Positions 1 through 8,439 of a DNA stretch of 64,000 nucleotides are shown here, piece by piece; the first letter of the stretch is position 1; each line of letters begins with the position of its first letter. The translations under genes and the position numbers were made by a program. The stretch lies in contig NZ_OY821667.1 in assembly GCF_963682185.1 (NCBI RefSeq), positions 4,725,501 to 4,789,500 on the forward strand. The letters are read 5' to 3'. Origin of the DNA: an uncultured Cohaesibacter sp. (GTDB taxonomy: Bacteria > Pseudomonadota > Alphaproteobacteria > Rhizobiales > Cohaesibacteraceae). The notes beneath the pieces are model-generated. The model had not been told where the DNA came from, made no database searches, and saw only the letters and a list, made by a program, of their open reading frames with translations.

Positions 1-150
1 CCGACAGTCCTAATGTTAGGCAAACTCCCCTTGAGTGCCGATAATAAAGTGTTCGTCTCCTTCAGCGGGGGCCTCGCGCCGATCAACGCTCCAAAGGGTT
101 TCATCGGTTTCCATCATTGAAAAGATTAGAAGAAAAAGAAAGGGCTCTTC

Positions 151-1005
151 ATGTCTCGCATCGTCTATGTCAATGGAGAATATCTGCCAGAGGAAGAGGC
201 CAAGATCTCGATTTTTGATCGGGGCTTTCTGTTTGCTGACGGTGTCTATGAGGTTTCCACCATTCTTGATGGCAAGTTGGTCGACAATGCGGGCCATTTG
301 GCGCGTCTGCAGCGCTCGCTCACCGAGCTTGATATTCCGGCTCCTTGCTCCATGGAAGAAATCGAGACAATCCAGCACACGCTGATCGAGCGAAACGCCA
401 TTACGGCGGGCAGTATCTATCTGCAGGTAACCCGCGGTGCTGAAGATCGCAATTTCCTCTGGTCAGACGGCCTGAAGCCATCGCTTATCATGTTCACCCA
501 GACGCGTGGCGCCAAGATGGACAAAGTGGCTGAAAAGGGCCTTGATGTGATTTCCCTGCCGGATATCCGCTGGCAGCGACGCGACATCAAGACCTTGGCG
601 CTTTTGCCAGCTTCACTGGCCAAGCGCAAGGCTATTGCTGAAGGCGCCAATGATGCATGGCTGGTTGAAGATGGCATGATCACCGAAGGCACCTCCAACA
701 ACGCCCATATCATCACCAAGGATGGCAAGCTGGTAACGCGCGCTCTATCCAACAAGATCCTGCATGGTATCACGCGCAAGGCGGTGCTCACCTTGGCCAA
801 GGAAGCCGGGCTGACGGTTGAAGAGCGCAGCTTCTCCCCTGATGAGGTCAAGGATGCTGCAGAGGCATTCGTTACCTCAGCAACCATGTTTGTCTCACCT
901 GTCGTCTCTTTTGATGGCGTAAAGATAGGAGACGGAAAACCCGGCCCCCACACCACGCGCTTGCGTGATCTTTATGTCGAGTTTGCCAAAAAGAGCCTGA
1001 GCTAA
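151..1005 (+). CDS. dat: D-amino acid aminotransferase (fold-type IV, PLP)
   Basis: This 284-residue protein belongs to the class IV (branched-chain/D-amino acid) aminotransferases and most resembles D-alanine aminotransferase, which swaps amino groups between D-amino acids and 2-oxoacids in the cytoplasm. The PLP-binding lysine is probably K147, in the segment DIKTLALLP that matches the Bacillus D-AAT active site. The motif ITEGTSNNAH near residues 177-186 is the conserved cofactor-contact glutamate region. The ATG follows an AAAGGG Shine-Dalgarno by about eight bases. Length is normal for the family. Two other D-amino acid enzymes lie in this window (10979-12025 and 37036-38550). Substrate choice (D-Ala or broad) is inferred; a branched-chain or aminodeoxychorismate enzyme is less likely. 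Confidence 0.9.
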   Translation: MSRIVYVNGEYLPEEEAKISIFDRGFLFADGVYEVSTILDGKLVDNAGHLARLQRSLTELDIPAPCSMEEIETIQHTLIERNAITAGSIYLQVTRGAEDRNFLWSDGLKPSLIMFTQTRGAKMDKVAEKGLDVISLPDIRWQRRDIKTLALLPASLAKRKAIAEGANDAWLVEDGMITEGTSNNAHIITKDGKLVTRALSNKILHGITRKAVLTLAKEAGLTVEERSFSPDEVKDAAEAFVTSATMFVSPVVSFDGVKIGDGKPGPHTTRLRDLYVEFAKKSLS

Positions 1006-1062
1006 AAATCATTGCCCCTTGAATGTTGACGGCTTTAACCCCATTTCATCGGAGCAACTTTG

Positions 1063-1182
1063 ATGCATGGAGAAAAGGTCTGCATTATGGGAAATCTCGA
1101 TAAACCGTCTTTCGAGCCGGTCATGAGCTTGCTCGTTGGCCTGATGATCGTAGCTGCAATGGTGCTGGTCTGGCTTCTTTGA
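1063..1182 (+). CDS. Tiny single-span membrane protein (39 aa)
   Basis: I do not recognise this gene. The frame encodes 39 residues: a short polar N-terminus followed by one hydrophobic helix (SLLVGLMIVAAMVLVWLL) reaching the C-terminus. A GGAG sits eight bases before the ATG at 1063. A second in-frame ATG at 1087 would give 31 residues and keep the helix. It lies 57 bases after the D-amino acid aminotransferase on the same strand and is followed by a strong terminator at 1226-1255. It is the first of three tiny membrane-protein frames in a row. Coding status rests on the ribosome site and the clean transmembrane pattern only. Confidence 0.5.
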   Translation: MHGEKVCIMGNLDKPSFEPVMSLLVGLMIVAAMVLVWLL

Positions 1183-1225
1183 TGGGGGTAGACGTCAAAA
1201 AATCAGACCCTTTTACAAGATTGGA

Positions 1226-1255
1226 CATCCCGGCGCGCTCCGGGATGATCTTTTT
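1226..1255 (+). terminator. Intrinsic terminator placed in the leader of the next small gene
   Basis: A perfect 8-bp stem (CATCCCGG at 1226-1233, CCGGGATG at 1240-1247) with a six-base loop is followed by ATCTTTTT. The T-run abuts the AAGAGGA ribosome site of the small gene starting at 1270. It can end transcription from the aminotransferase side or act as an attenuator for the next gene. Confidence 0.75.
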
Positions 1256-1269
1256 AAGAGGAATTGACT

Positions 1270-1428
1270 ATGACCGATAAAGCGACGCCAGAGAATGCTG
1301 CCGTTGAGCACGTCTATTTGAAAGACCGCATGCGCGGATATCGGGGATGGCTCAAGATCGTCGTTTATACCCTCTCCGGCATTGTCATGCTTTCCATGTT
1401 TGCCAGCAATCTGCTTCAAAGCTTCTAA
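1270..1428 (+). CDS. Small single-span membrane protein (52 aa)
   Basis: This unrecognised frame encodes 52 residues. An acidic and then basic N-terminal half (residues 1-28) precedes one transmembrane helix at about residues 29-50 (KIVVYTLSGIVMLSMFASNLL). The ribosome site AAGAGGA is seven bases before the ATG. The arrangement of a short cytosolic tail plus one helix recalls small accessory subunits such as aa3-oxidase subunit IV, but no oxidase genes are nearby and I see no diagnostic motif. It is the middle of three tiny membrane-protein frames. Confidence 0.55.
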   Translation: MTDKATPENAAVEHVYLKDRMRGYRGWLKIVVYTLSGIVMLSMFASNLLQSF

Positions 1429-1486
1429 AGGCGATCGGCTGGATCGGCCATTTTGGAAGAGGCACAAACATTTTCACGAGGCCACT

Positions 1487-1603
1487 ATGACTGCCAAGCA
1501 AAGACAAAGGCTATGGAAACGCTGGTTAAGCCCGTCTCTCATTGCGCTTTGCGTTCTGGTCGGGCTGGCAAGCCAATCAGGCTTTTGGCGTGGTTTGAGC
1601 TGA
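1487..1603 (+). CDS. Tiny single-span membrane protein (38 aa)
   Basis: This unrecognised frame encodes 38 residues: a strongly basic N-terminus (KQRQRLWKRW) and then a hydrophobic stretch (SLIALCVLVGLASQSGFW). The basic flank predicts an N-in orientation. CGAGG lies six bases before the ATG. The stop codon at 1603 is immediately adjacent to the end of the convergent flavoprotein gene (1606), so the frame fills the available space exactly. Evidence that it is expressed is weak on its own but is strengthened by the two similar frames upstream. Confidence 0.45.
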   Translation: MTAKQRQRLWKRWLSPSLIALCVLVGLASQSGFWRGLS

Positions 1604-1605
1604 CA

Positions 1606-2904
1606 TCACGCTTTTGCATCCAGATAATGCGCAATGCCTTTGGCTGCACGGAAGCCTTGTGAGAGACAGCCTGTGAGCAGATAGCCTCCCGTTGGAGCTT
1701 CCCAATCCAGCATCTCCCCGGCGATAAACAATCCCGGTGCTCTTTTTACCATCAGCGTTTCATCCAACTCTTCAAGCAACACGCCGCCCGCGGTGCTTAT
1801 CGCCTCGGCGATGGGGCGAGGGGCCGTTACCCTGAGTGACAGATTTTTGATGGCGCTTGAGAGCTGATCAATATCATTCATTACGGATTTGTCCGTCAGA
1901 GCCTTGAGCAGAGCGGCCTGCACGCCCTGAAGCTTGAGGCTGCGCCGTAAATGGTTTGAGAATGATTGTTTGCCGCGCGGACGACAAAGGCGCTCTTTGA
2001 CTTGCGCAAGTGTCAGATTGGGGCGCAGATCGATGCTCAGGATAACACTGCCGTCATTTTCCAAAGCATCGCGCATAGGGGCAGAGAGCGCATAGACAGG
2101 CCCTCCTTCGATTGCGCATTGGCCCCCACAATGATCAATATCCGATGCGCCGGTTCCAGATGCATTCTTGGGTTCATGGTGAGAGAGTACAAAATCTCCG
2201 CTGATAGATTTCCCTCCAAAGGAAAGGCGCACTGACTTCACCGGTGTGCCAGCCCATTCCTTGCCGAAGTCTTCCGGCAGATCGACATCAAAGCCGCAAT
2301 TGGAAGGGCGATAGGGCACACATGCGATGCCTTGAGCGATGAGGGGCGCTAAAAAGGCTCCGTCTGTTCCAAGGCGTGGCCAACTGGGGCCTCCAAGAGC
2401 CAGAAGACAGGCGTCCGCTTCAAAGCATTGCTCCCCATGCTCTGTATGGAACAGCAATGCACCGGCCTCGTTCCAACCGATCCAGCGGTGCTTCGTTGCC
2501 AAGGTTGCGCCGCGTTCTTCAAGGCGTTTCATCAAGGCGCGGAGAAGGGGGGAGGCTTTCATGACTTTGGGAAAAATCCGACCCGTCGAGCCGACAAAAT
2601 GAGGCTGCCCCAACATCTCCATCCAGTCGAGAATGGCCTTGGTGCCAAAATCTTCAAGCATGGGCTGCATCCAGTCAGCCGCCTTGTCATAATGCTTGGC
2701 AAAGGCGTCGGGATTGGCAAGGCCTGACCGATGAGAGATGTTGAGACCGCTTTTGCCTGCCATAAGGATCTTGCGCGCAGGGCTCGGCATTGCGTCAAAC
2801 AGATGGATGGACAGGTCTGGGCGTAGGGCCGAGAGGCTGTCTGCAGCCATAAGGCCAGCAGCGCCCGCGCCAACAATCGCGACAGTCTTCTTTTTCTCTT
2901 GCAT
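1606..2904 (-). CDS. BaiN/HI0933-type NAD(P)/FAD-dependent oxidoreductase (TIGR03862-like)
   Basis: This 432-residue flavoprotein has an N-terminal Rossmann FAD site (VAIVGAGAAGLMAAD, about residues 9-23), followed by the family signature ARKILMAGKSGLNISH. A C-terminal GEMLDWEAPTGGYLLTGCLSQG segment closes the FAD pocket. These features place it in the HI0933/BaiN family, cytosolic flavoproteins of mostly unknown substrate; the TIGR03862 branch is typical of alphaproteobacteria. The ATG follows GAGGAAACG. The gene is convergent with the tiny membrane-protein frames, and its neighbours do not reveal a pathway. Confidence 0.9.
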   Translation of the reverse strand: MQEKKKTVAIVGAGAAGLMAADSLSALRPDLSIHLFDAMPSPARKILMAGKSGLNISHRSGLANPDAFAKHYDKAADWMQPMLEDFGTKAILDWMEMLGQPHFVGSTGRIFPKVMKASPLLRALMKRLEERGATLATKHRWIGWNEAGALLFHTEHGEQCFEADACLLALGGPSWPRLGTDGAFLAPLIAQGIACVPYRPSNCGFDVDLPEDFGKEWAGTPVKSVRLSFGGKSISGDFVLSHHEPKNASGTGASDIDHCGGQCAIEGGPVYALSAPMRDALENDGSVILSIDLRPNLTLAQVKERLCRPRGKQSFSNHLRRSLKLQGVQAALLKALTDKSVMNDIDQLSSAIKNLSLRVTAPRPIAEAISTAGGVLLEELDETLMVKRAPGLFIAGEMLDWEAPTGGYLLTGCLSQGFRAAKGIAHYLDAKA

Positions 2905-2980
2905 GCGCCCGTTTCCTCTTGTTCTGATCCAACAGACCTATCGCCGTCCAAACACAATGGCTAGGGGCATTTGTGGGTCA

Positions 2981-3015
2981 TACAGAAAAAGGCCTCGAAA
3001 CCTTGTTTCGAGGCC
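2981..3015 (-). terminator. Rho-independent terminator for the transglutaminase-like gene
   Basis: GGCCTCGAAA (2991-3000) pairs with TTTCGAGGCC (3006-3015) around a five-base loop. On the minus strand the hairpin is followed by TTTTTCTGTA. It lies about 195 bases beyond the stop of the minus-strand gene ending at 3210. The rest of 2905-3209 holds nothing else I can support. Confidence 0.75.
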
Positions 3016-3209
3016 AGTTGGGACAGCAGTGTGAGTGGGCCGTCCGGGCTCAAGTTCGATTGGTCTCCCTGAACATGGTGCGTGTGTCTTCTCCTCCGCT
3101 GTGATTGACTGGGAACCATGCTCCAGACGCTTTGAGGGATATATGGCGTCTTTTACCTCCGGGAGTGAGAGGCCGCAGCTGGGCTGCGTAAAACTTTTAA
3201 ATAACGCGC

Positions 3210-3851
3210 CTATTGGGTTCCGCGAAGTCGGAAACCGGCCACCGGGCGCTGTGTCCTCGGCTCGGGGGCTCCCGCCACCCGTTGCCAAATCGTTGGATTC
3301 CCCACGGCCTGTCGCTTATTCCAGCGATAGGGTACGTCCTGCCACGGCAGGATTGCAGGATTTAGATTATCCAGCACAAATTCACCGCGGTCGGTCCTGA
3401 CCACCAGCACAGCGTGATAGGTGCCATCTTTCAGAAAGGCAGTTGTTAGCAGCAGAGCATCAGATGGCCAGCCTTTACTGAGCAGTTCTTGTTGCTTTGT
3501 AAGGGCATAATCTTCGCAGTCGCCTTCAGTTACATAGGCTGACCACTCATCAATTTGTCCGTCTGCACGGGCCTTGATGCTCCTGTTGATCGAGGCATTC
3601 ACTTCAAGCAGCTGATTCCAGCTCTCTTGAGAGAGTGCAACTGTGCCTTGACCGTAGCGATTGCACGCAGCGGGGTTGTTTGCACAGTAGTAGACATGAC
3701 CGGCTGGAGGGCTGGTCCGTTCTGTCATACGCATTGTGCCGGCTGCGGCCAGAGCATTGTTGGGCGCGAGCACGACAATCAGGCCGGCTGACGCTACGCC
3801 TGCCAACAGACTTCTTCTTACAAAGCTTGTCAGTTGTGAATGCCGAAACAA
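3210..3851 (-). CDS. Bacterial transglutaminase-like cysteine peptidase (BTLCP), secreted
   Basis: The 213-residue product begins with a signal peptide (basic RR, hydrophobic LLAGVASAGLIVVLA, cleavage after ALA near residue 35). The core carries a papain-like triad: Cys in EGDCEDYALTK, His in YHAVLVVRT and Asp in VLDNLN. This is the pattern of the BTLCP/LapG-like family, periplasmic cysteine proteases; LapG cleaves large adhesins in some bacteria, but no LapD or adhesin gene is nearby. The start is TTG, chosen because an AGGGGG ribosome site lies about six bases upstream and no ATG precedes the signal peptide. A terminator follows at 2981-3015. Confidence 0.85.
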   Translation of the reverse strand: MFRHSQLTSFVRRSLLAGVASAGLIVVLAPNNALAAAGTMRMTERTSPPAGHVYYCANNPAACNRYGQGTVALSQESWNQLLEVNASINRSIKARADGQIDEWSAYVTEGDCEDYALTKQQELLSKGWPSDALLLTTAFLKDGTYHAVLVVRTDRGEFVLDNLNPAILPWQDVPYRWNKRQAVGNPTIWQRVAGAPEPRTQRPVAGFRLRGTQ

Positions 3852-4291
3852 GGTGACCCCCTAAGTGAACAACGCCTAACAAGCCTAGCGAGGGCTTTTA
3901 AAGAAGGCGTGAGAAATTATGGGGGATTTCAAATCAATTATAAACGAAAAATTAACCTTGATCCGAAGGTTTTATACGATTCGTTTATTCAGACCATATC
4001 CGGCAGGGCGTGGAGGGCCGAGGGTTTGAAGATAAAGTCTTTTTCAGGGTGTGGTTCTAATTTGTAAAGCCTTGATAAAGGATTTTTTGTCGTAGGCGCC
4101 GATATTTGATCCAAATGAAAGCAATGAAAAATGTGACGAGAATTCAATGCTTTTGTCATCAGGCTTACCAAAATCAAACAGCGATCGTGAAAATTGACGA
4201 GGATTTTAAGGGGGCTGTAAACGATTCTGAGCATGGGTTCTTCAGGGACGGCTGCGCATGAAGCCTAACTTGATGAGCATTGCCTAGAGGA
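3852..4291. other. Intergenic, no gene seen
   Basis: This 440-base stretch separates the BTLCP gene from a small membrane-protein gene. It holds the BTLCP promoter region. I find no convincing reading frame, terminator or repeat. Confidence 0.5.
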
Positions 4292-4522
4292 TCAATCGTC
4301 TTGCCAGGTCGTTTCGTCCCTATGGGCTCGCTGGGGCAGTAGGTGCCGCAGAAGCCAGAGAATGGTCATGGCGGGCACGATCAGCAGGAAGCGTTCACTG
4401 TTGGCTTCGAAATGCAGGCTGCTGAATTCACCATGGCTTCCCAGTAGCGACAGCGTCTCCCAGAAAAAGGTGACGGTGAAGAGCAATCCCAACAGTGCTT
4501 TCGTGGAAACCGTAAATCTCAT
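4292..4522 (-). CDS. Small two-span membrane protein (76 aa), unknown
   Basis: This unrecognised protein of 76 residues has a hydrophobic segment at about 10-27 (LLGLLFTVTFFWETLSLLG) and a second at about 45-62 (FLLIVPAMTILWLLRHLL), then a charged, histidine-containing tail (HRDETTWQDD). The ATG is preceded by AGAAGCAGG at a usable distance. No domain is evident. The gene is isolated between two minus-strand genes, and a three-copy 22-bp repeat lies about 180 bases upstream. Confidence 0.6.
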   Translation of the reverse strand: MRFTVSTKALLGLLFTVTFFWETLSLLGSHGEFSSLHFEANSERFLLIVPAMTILWLLRHLLPQRAHRDETTWQDD

Positions 4523-4703
4523 TGTCTTATGCCTGCTTCTTGCGGCTCGATCTTGAAGGGCTCATCGGGGAGCCAGTCGGGCTATATAAGAAGACTATCA
4601 CATCTTACTTTCGCTTCGTTTAAAGGCATGGATAAAATTCTAAGGATGCCGCGTCGTTTTTAAACCGACGAGATGAGTCTTGAACCTGCGCACTATCGAG
4701 GAG

Positions 4704-4769
4704 TTTTGAATCAGTTTCTCAAGCATTTGAATCAATATCTGAAGCTGCTTGAATCATTTTATGAAGGAG
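4704..4769. repeat. Three degenerate 22-bp direct repeats (TTGAATCA core)
   Basis: TTGAATCA occurs at 4706, 4727 and 4749, so the spacing is 21 and 22 bases, two helical turns. The flanks are also related: CTCAAGC, CTGAAGC and ATGAAGG follow at the same offset. This geometry suggests sites for a protein binding one face of the helix, upstream of the small membrane-protein gene at 4292-4522. Confidence 0.65.
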
Positions 4770-4880
4770 GGCGAATCTTTTTGTTAGAAAATGCGCCTAA
4801 GGGTCTGAAGTGACACACTCTATCTGGGCTATAAAGTGACACCTTCGCGGTTGAACTTCAGTTTCTAGAAGGCTCTCCAT

Positions 4881-4911
4881 AAAAAAAGAGCGATGGTCGA
4901 AACCACCGCTC
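4881..4911 (-). terminator. Terminator with UUCG tetraloop after the CoA-transferase gene
   Basis: Read on the minus strand, GAGCGGTGGT and ACCATCGCTC close a TTCG loop (4888-4911) and are followed by seven T. One G-U pair is needed. It lies 76 bases beyond the stop at 4987. Confidence 0.9.
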
Positions 4912-4986
4912 CAGATCGAACCGGGTAGGTCATGAAGGCCGGGCGTGATGCGTAGCTGACCACATCACACCAGGCCTTGAGACGAT

Positions 4987-6582
4987 CTATTCGCAAAGAT
5001 CGACTTTCATGTCCCAGTTCTTGATTTTCATCGTGCCATTCTGGGCAAGATTGAGCTGCATCTTGAAGACGCGATCCCACAGCTGAGGCTCGTGGCCCAC
5101 GCCGCGACGGATACAGTCTTTCTCGGCCATGTCGAAATACTCGTTCATGATGTCCTTGTAATCCGGATGGACGCAGTTGTTGATGATGCAATGCGCACGA
5201 TCACGAGGAGCCAGACCACGCAAGTCAGCAAGACCCTGCTCGGTTACCACAACGTCGAGGTCATGCTCAGTGTGGTCGATATGCTGGGCGTGAGGAACAA
5301 CGCAGCAGATGCCGGTCGGGTCGGTCTTGGATGGACGAACCGATGGCGTATGCATGATCTTCAGGAAGCCGGAGCGCAGGAAGTCACCCGACCCGCCGAT
5401 GCCGTTCACGATGCGGGTACCGCTGATCAAGGTCGAGTTGGCATGGCCATACATGTCGATTTCGATCGGCGTGTTCATCGCAATCACACCGAGGCGGCGA
5501 GCCACTTCGGGGTTATTGGAGATGGACAGCGGACGCAGAATGATCTTGTCCTGATAGAACTCGCGGCGCTCAATGAAGCGCGGCATGCCGTTATCCTGAG
5601 AAAGAGACAGCGAACAGGAAGACGCATAGTCGAGGCGGCCGGAGTCGAACAGATCCAGCATGCCGTCCTGCAGCACTTCTGTATAAACACTGAGGTTATA
5701 GAATGGACCATTGGCCAGACCACCGACAACTGCGTTGGCGATGGAGCCAACACCAGACTGCAGTGGCAGCAGGTTCTCTGGCAAACGGTTATGCTTCACT
5801 TCGTTCTTGAAGAAGTCGAGCAGATGGCTGGCGATTGCGACAGAGCCTTCATCCGGATCGGCCAGAGCGCGGCCCTTGTCGGTATATTCGGATTCGACGA
5901 TAGCAACGATCTTGCTCGGGTCACAAGGAATGCAAGGCATGCCGATACGGCTGTTTGCCTTGGTGATACCGATGATTTCACGATGCGGAGGAGCATGCAG
6001 AACCATGATGTCATGCATACCTTCATAGGAAGGCATCGCAGTGTTGACTTCAAGAATGATGTTGTCGCAGGTCTGGATGATTTCAGGGATCACGCCAACA
6101 GAAGCGGAAGGAACAAGACATCCGTCTTCGGTAACAGCTGACACCTCGATAATTGCAAGGTCGAGCTTACCGGATTTGGAATCCTTGGTGTAGAAGCCGT
6201 AGGCCAGATCCTGAGCGAACAGAGACAAATGCTTGTCGCCCATGCGGATGCGGCCTTCGTTGATGGCCTTGGCGATGTTCTTGCCGGTCTGGTAAGGCCA
6301 GCGGCGGTCGATCATGTCGTTGTCGGCCCAGCGCCCTTCGGTCTCAGCACCAACGGAAGCACCGATGAACAGGTTGAACTTCAGTTTGCCTTGAAGATTA
6401 TTTTTCTCGACATGCTCGGCCAGTGCGATAGGCACAGCCTTTGGATACCCTGCAGGCGTAAAACCGGACCAACCCAAGTTCATGCCATCCTTGAACATGT
6501 CGATGGTGTCTTCCACCTTCATGACTTTGTTCATAAGGAATGGACAGCGGACTCGATCTTCCAGTGTTCCATACATACCCAT
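4987..6582 (-). CDS. Acetyl-CoA hydrolase/transferase family protein (succinate:acetate CoA-transferase type)
   Basis: The 531-residue protein is a class I CoA-transferase of the AarC/Ach1/Cat1 family, which moves CoA between acyl-CoA and a carboxylate such as succinate or acetate. The glutamate that forms the glutamyl-CoA intermediate is probably E302 in VYTEVLQDGMLDLFDSG. Other family signatures are GANSTLISGT-like HANSTLISGTRIVNGIGGSGDF and VVTEQGLADLRGLAPRDRA. Hydrolase annotation is common, but the glutamate motif favours transferase activity. The ATG follows AGGAGAAAACAAG, a strong ribosome site. The gene is monocistronic with its own terminator. A role in acetate, propionate or short-chain acyl-CoA balance fits the methylmalonyl-CoA mutase genes elsewhere in the window. 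Confidence 0.92.
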   Translation of the reverse strand: MGMYGTLEDRVRCPFLMNKVMKVEDTIDMFKDGMNLGWSGFTPAGYPKAVPIALAEHVEKNNLQGKLKFNLFIGASVGAETEGRWADNDMIDRRWPYQTGKNIAKAINEGRIRMGDKHLSLFAQDLAYGFYTKDSKSGKLDLAIIEVSAVTEDGCLVPSASVGVIPEIIQTCDNIILEVNTAMPSYEGMHDIMVLHAPPHREIIGITKANSRIGMPCIPCDPSKIVAIVESEYTDKGRALADPDEGSVAIASHLLDFFKNEVKHNRLPENLLPLQSGVGSIANAVVGGLANGPFYNLSVYTEVLQDGMLDLFDSGRLDYASSCSLSLSQDNGMPRFIERREFYQDKIILRPLSISNNPEVARRLGVIAMNTPIEIDMYGHANSTLISGTRIVNGIGGSGDFLRSGFLKIMHTPSVRPSKTDPTGICCVVPHAQHIDHTEHDLDVVVTEQGLADLRGLAPRDRAHCIINNCVHPDYKDIMNEYFDMAEKDCIRRGVGHEPQLWDRVFKMQLNLAQNGTMKIKNWDMKVDLCE

Positions 6583-7254
6583 TCTTGTTTTCTCCTGTGA
6601 GGATCTGTTTTTAATGTTTCGGGTCTGCCCAACGTTCCGAGCGGGAGGATTGTGGGCACATTTCAGAAAAGCAACTCTTGATATGACGTAACCGGGAGGG
6701 AGAAGAGGCCGTGCCGGAGGCCGTCTGCCGCACTGTTCTTATCGACGCATATATTCTGTCACCCAGACAGGCCGACGGGCAACGCAAAGCTGTGCTTACG
6801 AAGGAAGAAAAGCAGGCCGGACTTTTTACCACTCCGGGGGTGGTTGACATCTTCTTTGCCTGAGACAGGTTGTCATACATTGTCTTGAGGGTATTCCCTG
6901 ATTGAGAACCGCAAATTTAATGGCTCTTTTCATCCTAAAGTGTAACACCAACAAAGGGTAGCGGGAATTCGGACCAAGGGTGAACTATTGACGAATATTT
7001 GTAAAATCTCGCGCAAGAAATATGAGGAAAAACCCCGATTTGTTTTTCATTTTGTCTTGAGTCAATGATCTCTGGAGGAGGGGCTTCGCAATCGGCTTGA
7101 ATGTCGGGATTCTGCTAATTTCTAGTGGCATCAAAGCCAAGCTTTTTAGTGCAGAAGTGATCAGAAAAAGAGTGCGCGAATCGGCTTTACGCGTGCGCGC
7201 ACTTGGTGTTTGGAAGGGCAGATTAAGAGGTCGTGCGAGCCCTTTTTGTCTGGC
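6583..7254. other. Long intergenic region (promoter side of the CoA-transferase)
   Basis: These 672 bases lie between two minus-strand genes. The right end holds the transporter terminator (7165-7203). The left part must contain the CoA-transferase promoter, but I cannot place it. An 89-residue frame at 6611-6880 has no family resemblance and a biased composition, so I do not call it. Confidence 0.5.
7165..7203 (-). terminator. Terminator after the SLAC1/TehA-family gene
   Basis: AGTGCGCG (7171-7178) pairs with CGCGCACT (7196-7203). On the minus strand the stem is followed by CTTTTTCTGA. It lies about 50 bases beyond the stop at 7255. Confidence 0.65.
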
Positions 7255-8292
7255 TCACTCCGGCTGACAAATGTTGCCTCCCAGAATGGCCTTCATGGTT
7301 CTGAACAGCAAACCGATAATCACAAGGACCAAAAGACCGAAAAGTCCATATCCGATCGTCTCATGGATGCTCGACTGGATCTTCTCTGCATATAGCAGAG
7401 TGGAGATGGTCAACGCCGCCAGCGGGAAGCTATAGGCCCACCATGACATCGCAAAGGATATGCGCGAGAGCTTGGGCACCTGAAGTAGAATGATCAGGAA
7501 GAAGAAGACGCCGGTATAATAGAGAATCCGTGAGAATGGATCGATTTCGCCTGTCATCGAAACAAAGGAAACGAATCCCACAGCAGGCGGAGCAATCAGG
7601 ATCATCAGCGTTGGCAAGAGCCGTTCAGGCAGCGGATTGTGGAAAACCAGACGGTTGAAAACCAGCGTCAAAAGCACGATCCAGAAGAGAATGCCGATCG
7701 CAAAAAAGAACCAGGAAATCTCCGTATATCCGAGACGGCTTCCCGCAATCGGAACAAGGATATTGCCGACAACAGGAATGAACCAGGCTGGATTGAGATG
7801 CATCAATTCAAAGTTCCTGTGGCCGATCCAGGTGGAGAGAACCGCCAGTGTTCCAAGCAGATGCAGCATACTTCCCACGGCCCAAAATCCTAAGGAAAGC
7901 GCATGGGAAAAGGGGCCGAACGCTGAGCCCATCAGAATAAGTCCTATGGAAGCTGCTGGGAAGAAGCATAGCCGCACTGGATGATGCCACTCCCACGAGA
8001 TGGCTTCGGGATATCTGATTGCCTTGAGAAGATAGATCCCGAGCAGTATGGCAAAGACAATTCCCGTAAAAGCCAATAAATACAGACTGTTGCCGTGTGC
8101 CATGCCTAAGCTTTTCTCAAGTCTTTCTGTGGCGAGCGTAAAGCCGGCCAGCCCCATCACCATGGCAAAGAAGGCATTTGGAAAATGCTTTAGACGGGGT
8201 TCCGATTCTGCCAGTGATGGCCCTGATGCGCCACCATGAGCCGTTGCGGCAGAGGAGGAGATCGTCTCCTGCGGGGTGCTGAACTGCGACAT
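7255..8292 (-). CDS. SLAC1/TehA (TDT) family membrane transporter
   Basis: This 345-residue protein has a polar N-terminus of about 35 residues and then ten hydrophobic segments. The entry motif HFPNAFFAMVMGLAGFTLA is the pattern seen at the start of TehA/SLAC1/C4-dicarboxylate (TDT) family proteins. Members are anion channels or transporters; tellurite resistance by TehA is a side effect, and substrates include malate, sulfite and nitrate in other organisms. The ATG follows GGAGAGACAGA. The gene is divergent from an NsrR-like regulator at 8674, which is the likely controller. The intervening 380 bases carry an inverted repeat (TGATA-CTTCT-TATCA, 8337-8351) close to the transporter start. Substrate is unknown. 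Confidence 0.88.
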   Translation of the reverse strand: MSQFSTPQETISSSAATAHGGASGPSLAESEPRLKHFPNAFFAMVMGLAGFTLATERLEKSLGMAHGNSLYLLAFTGIVFAILLGIYLLKAIRYPEAISWEWHHPVRLCFFPAASIGLILMGSAFGPFSHALSLGFWAVGSMLHLLGTLAVLSTWIGHRNFELMHLNPAWFIPVVGNILVPIAGSRLGYTEISWFFFAIGILFWIVLLTLVFNRLVFHNPLPERLLPTLMILIAPPAVGFVSFVSMTGEIDPFSRILYYTGVFFFLIILLQVPKLSRISFAMSWWAYSFPLAALTISTLLYAEKIQSSIHETIGYGLFGLLVLVIIGLLFRTMKAILGGNICQPE

Positions 8293-8439
8293 TCTGTCTC
8301 TCCATTTATCCGCATAAATTTAAACAAGTAAACTTGATACTTCTTATCACAAGTGTTACAACATAACCAACATTTGATTGTTGGGAAACAATAAACTTAA
8401 TTTTATTCGAAAGTATGAAAATATAAGAGGACAATCTGG

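Larger units (their letters stand above)
4523..4986. other. Intergenic region with repeats and a terminator
   Basis: This stretch holds the 22-bp repeat cluster (4704-4769), a pair of AAGTGACAC repeats (4808-4842) that may be an insertion-sequence relic, and the CoA-transferase terminator (4881-4911). I see no gene. Confidence 0.6.

Noticed and set aside
1-150. Possible gene end at the left edge
   Set aside because: The minus-strand frame crossing here runs into the aminotransferase coding region and lacks a ribosome site; nothing is supportable.
5092-6141. Long plus-strand open frame (349 codons) opposite the CoA-transferase
   Set aside because: It lies wholly antisense to a clear enzyme gene, its protein is His/Asp/Val-rich without motifs, and it reflects codon bias on the other strand.
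6611-6880. 89-codon frame in the intergenic region before the CoA-transferase
   Set aside because: No family resemblance, skewed composition and no clear ribosome site.
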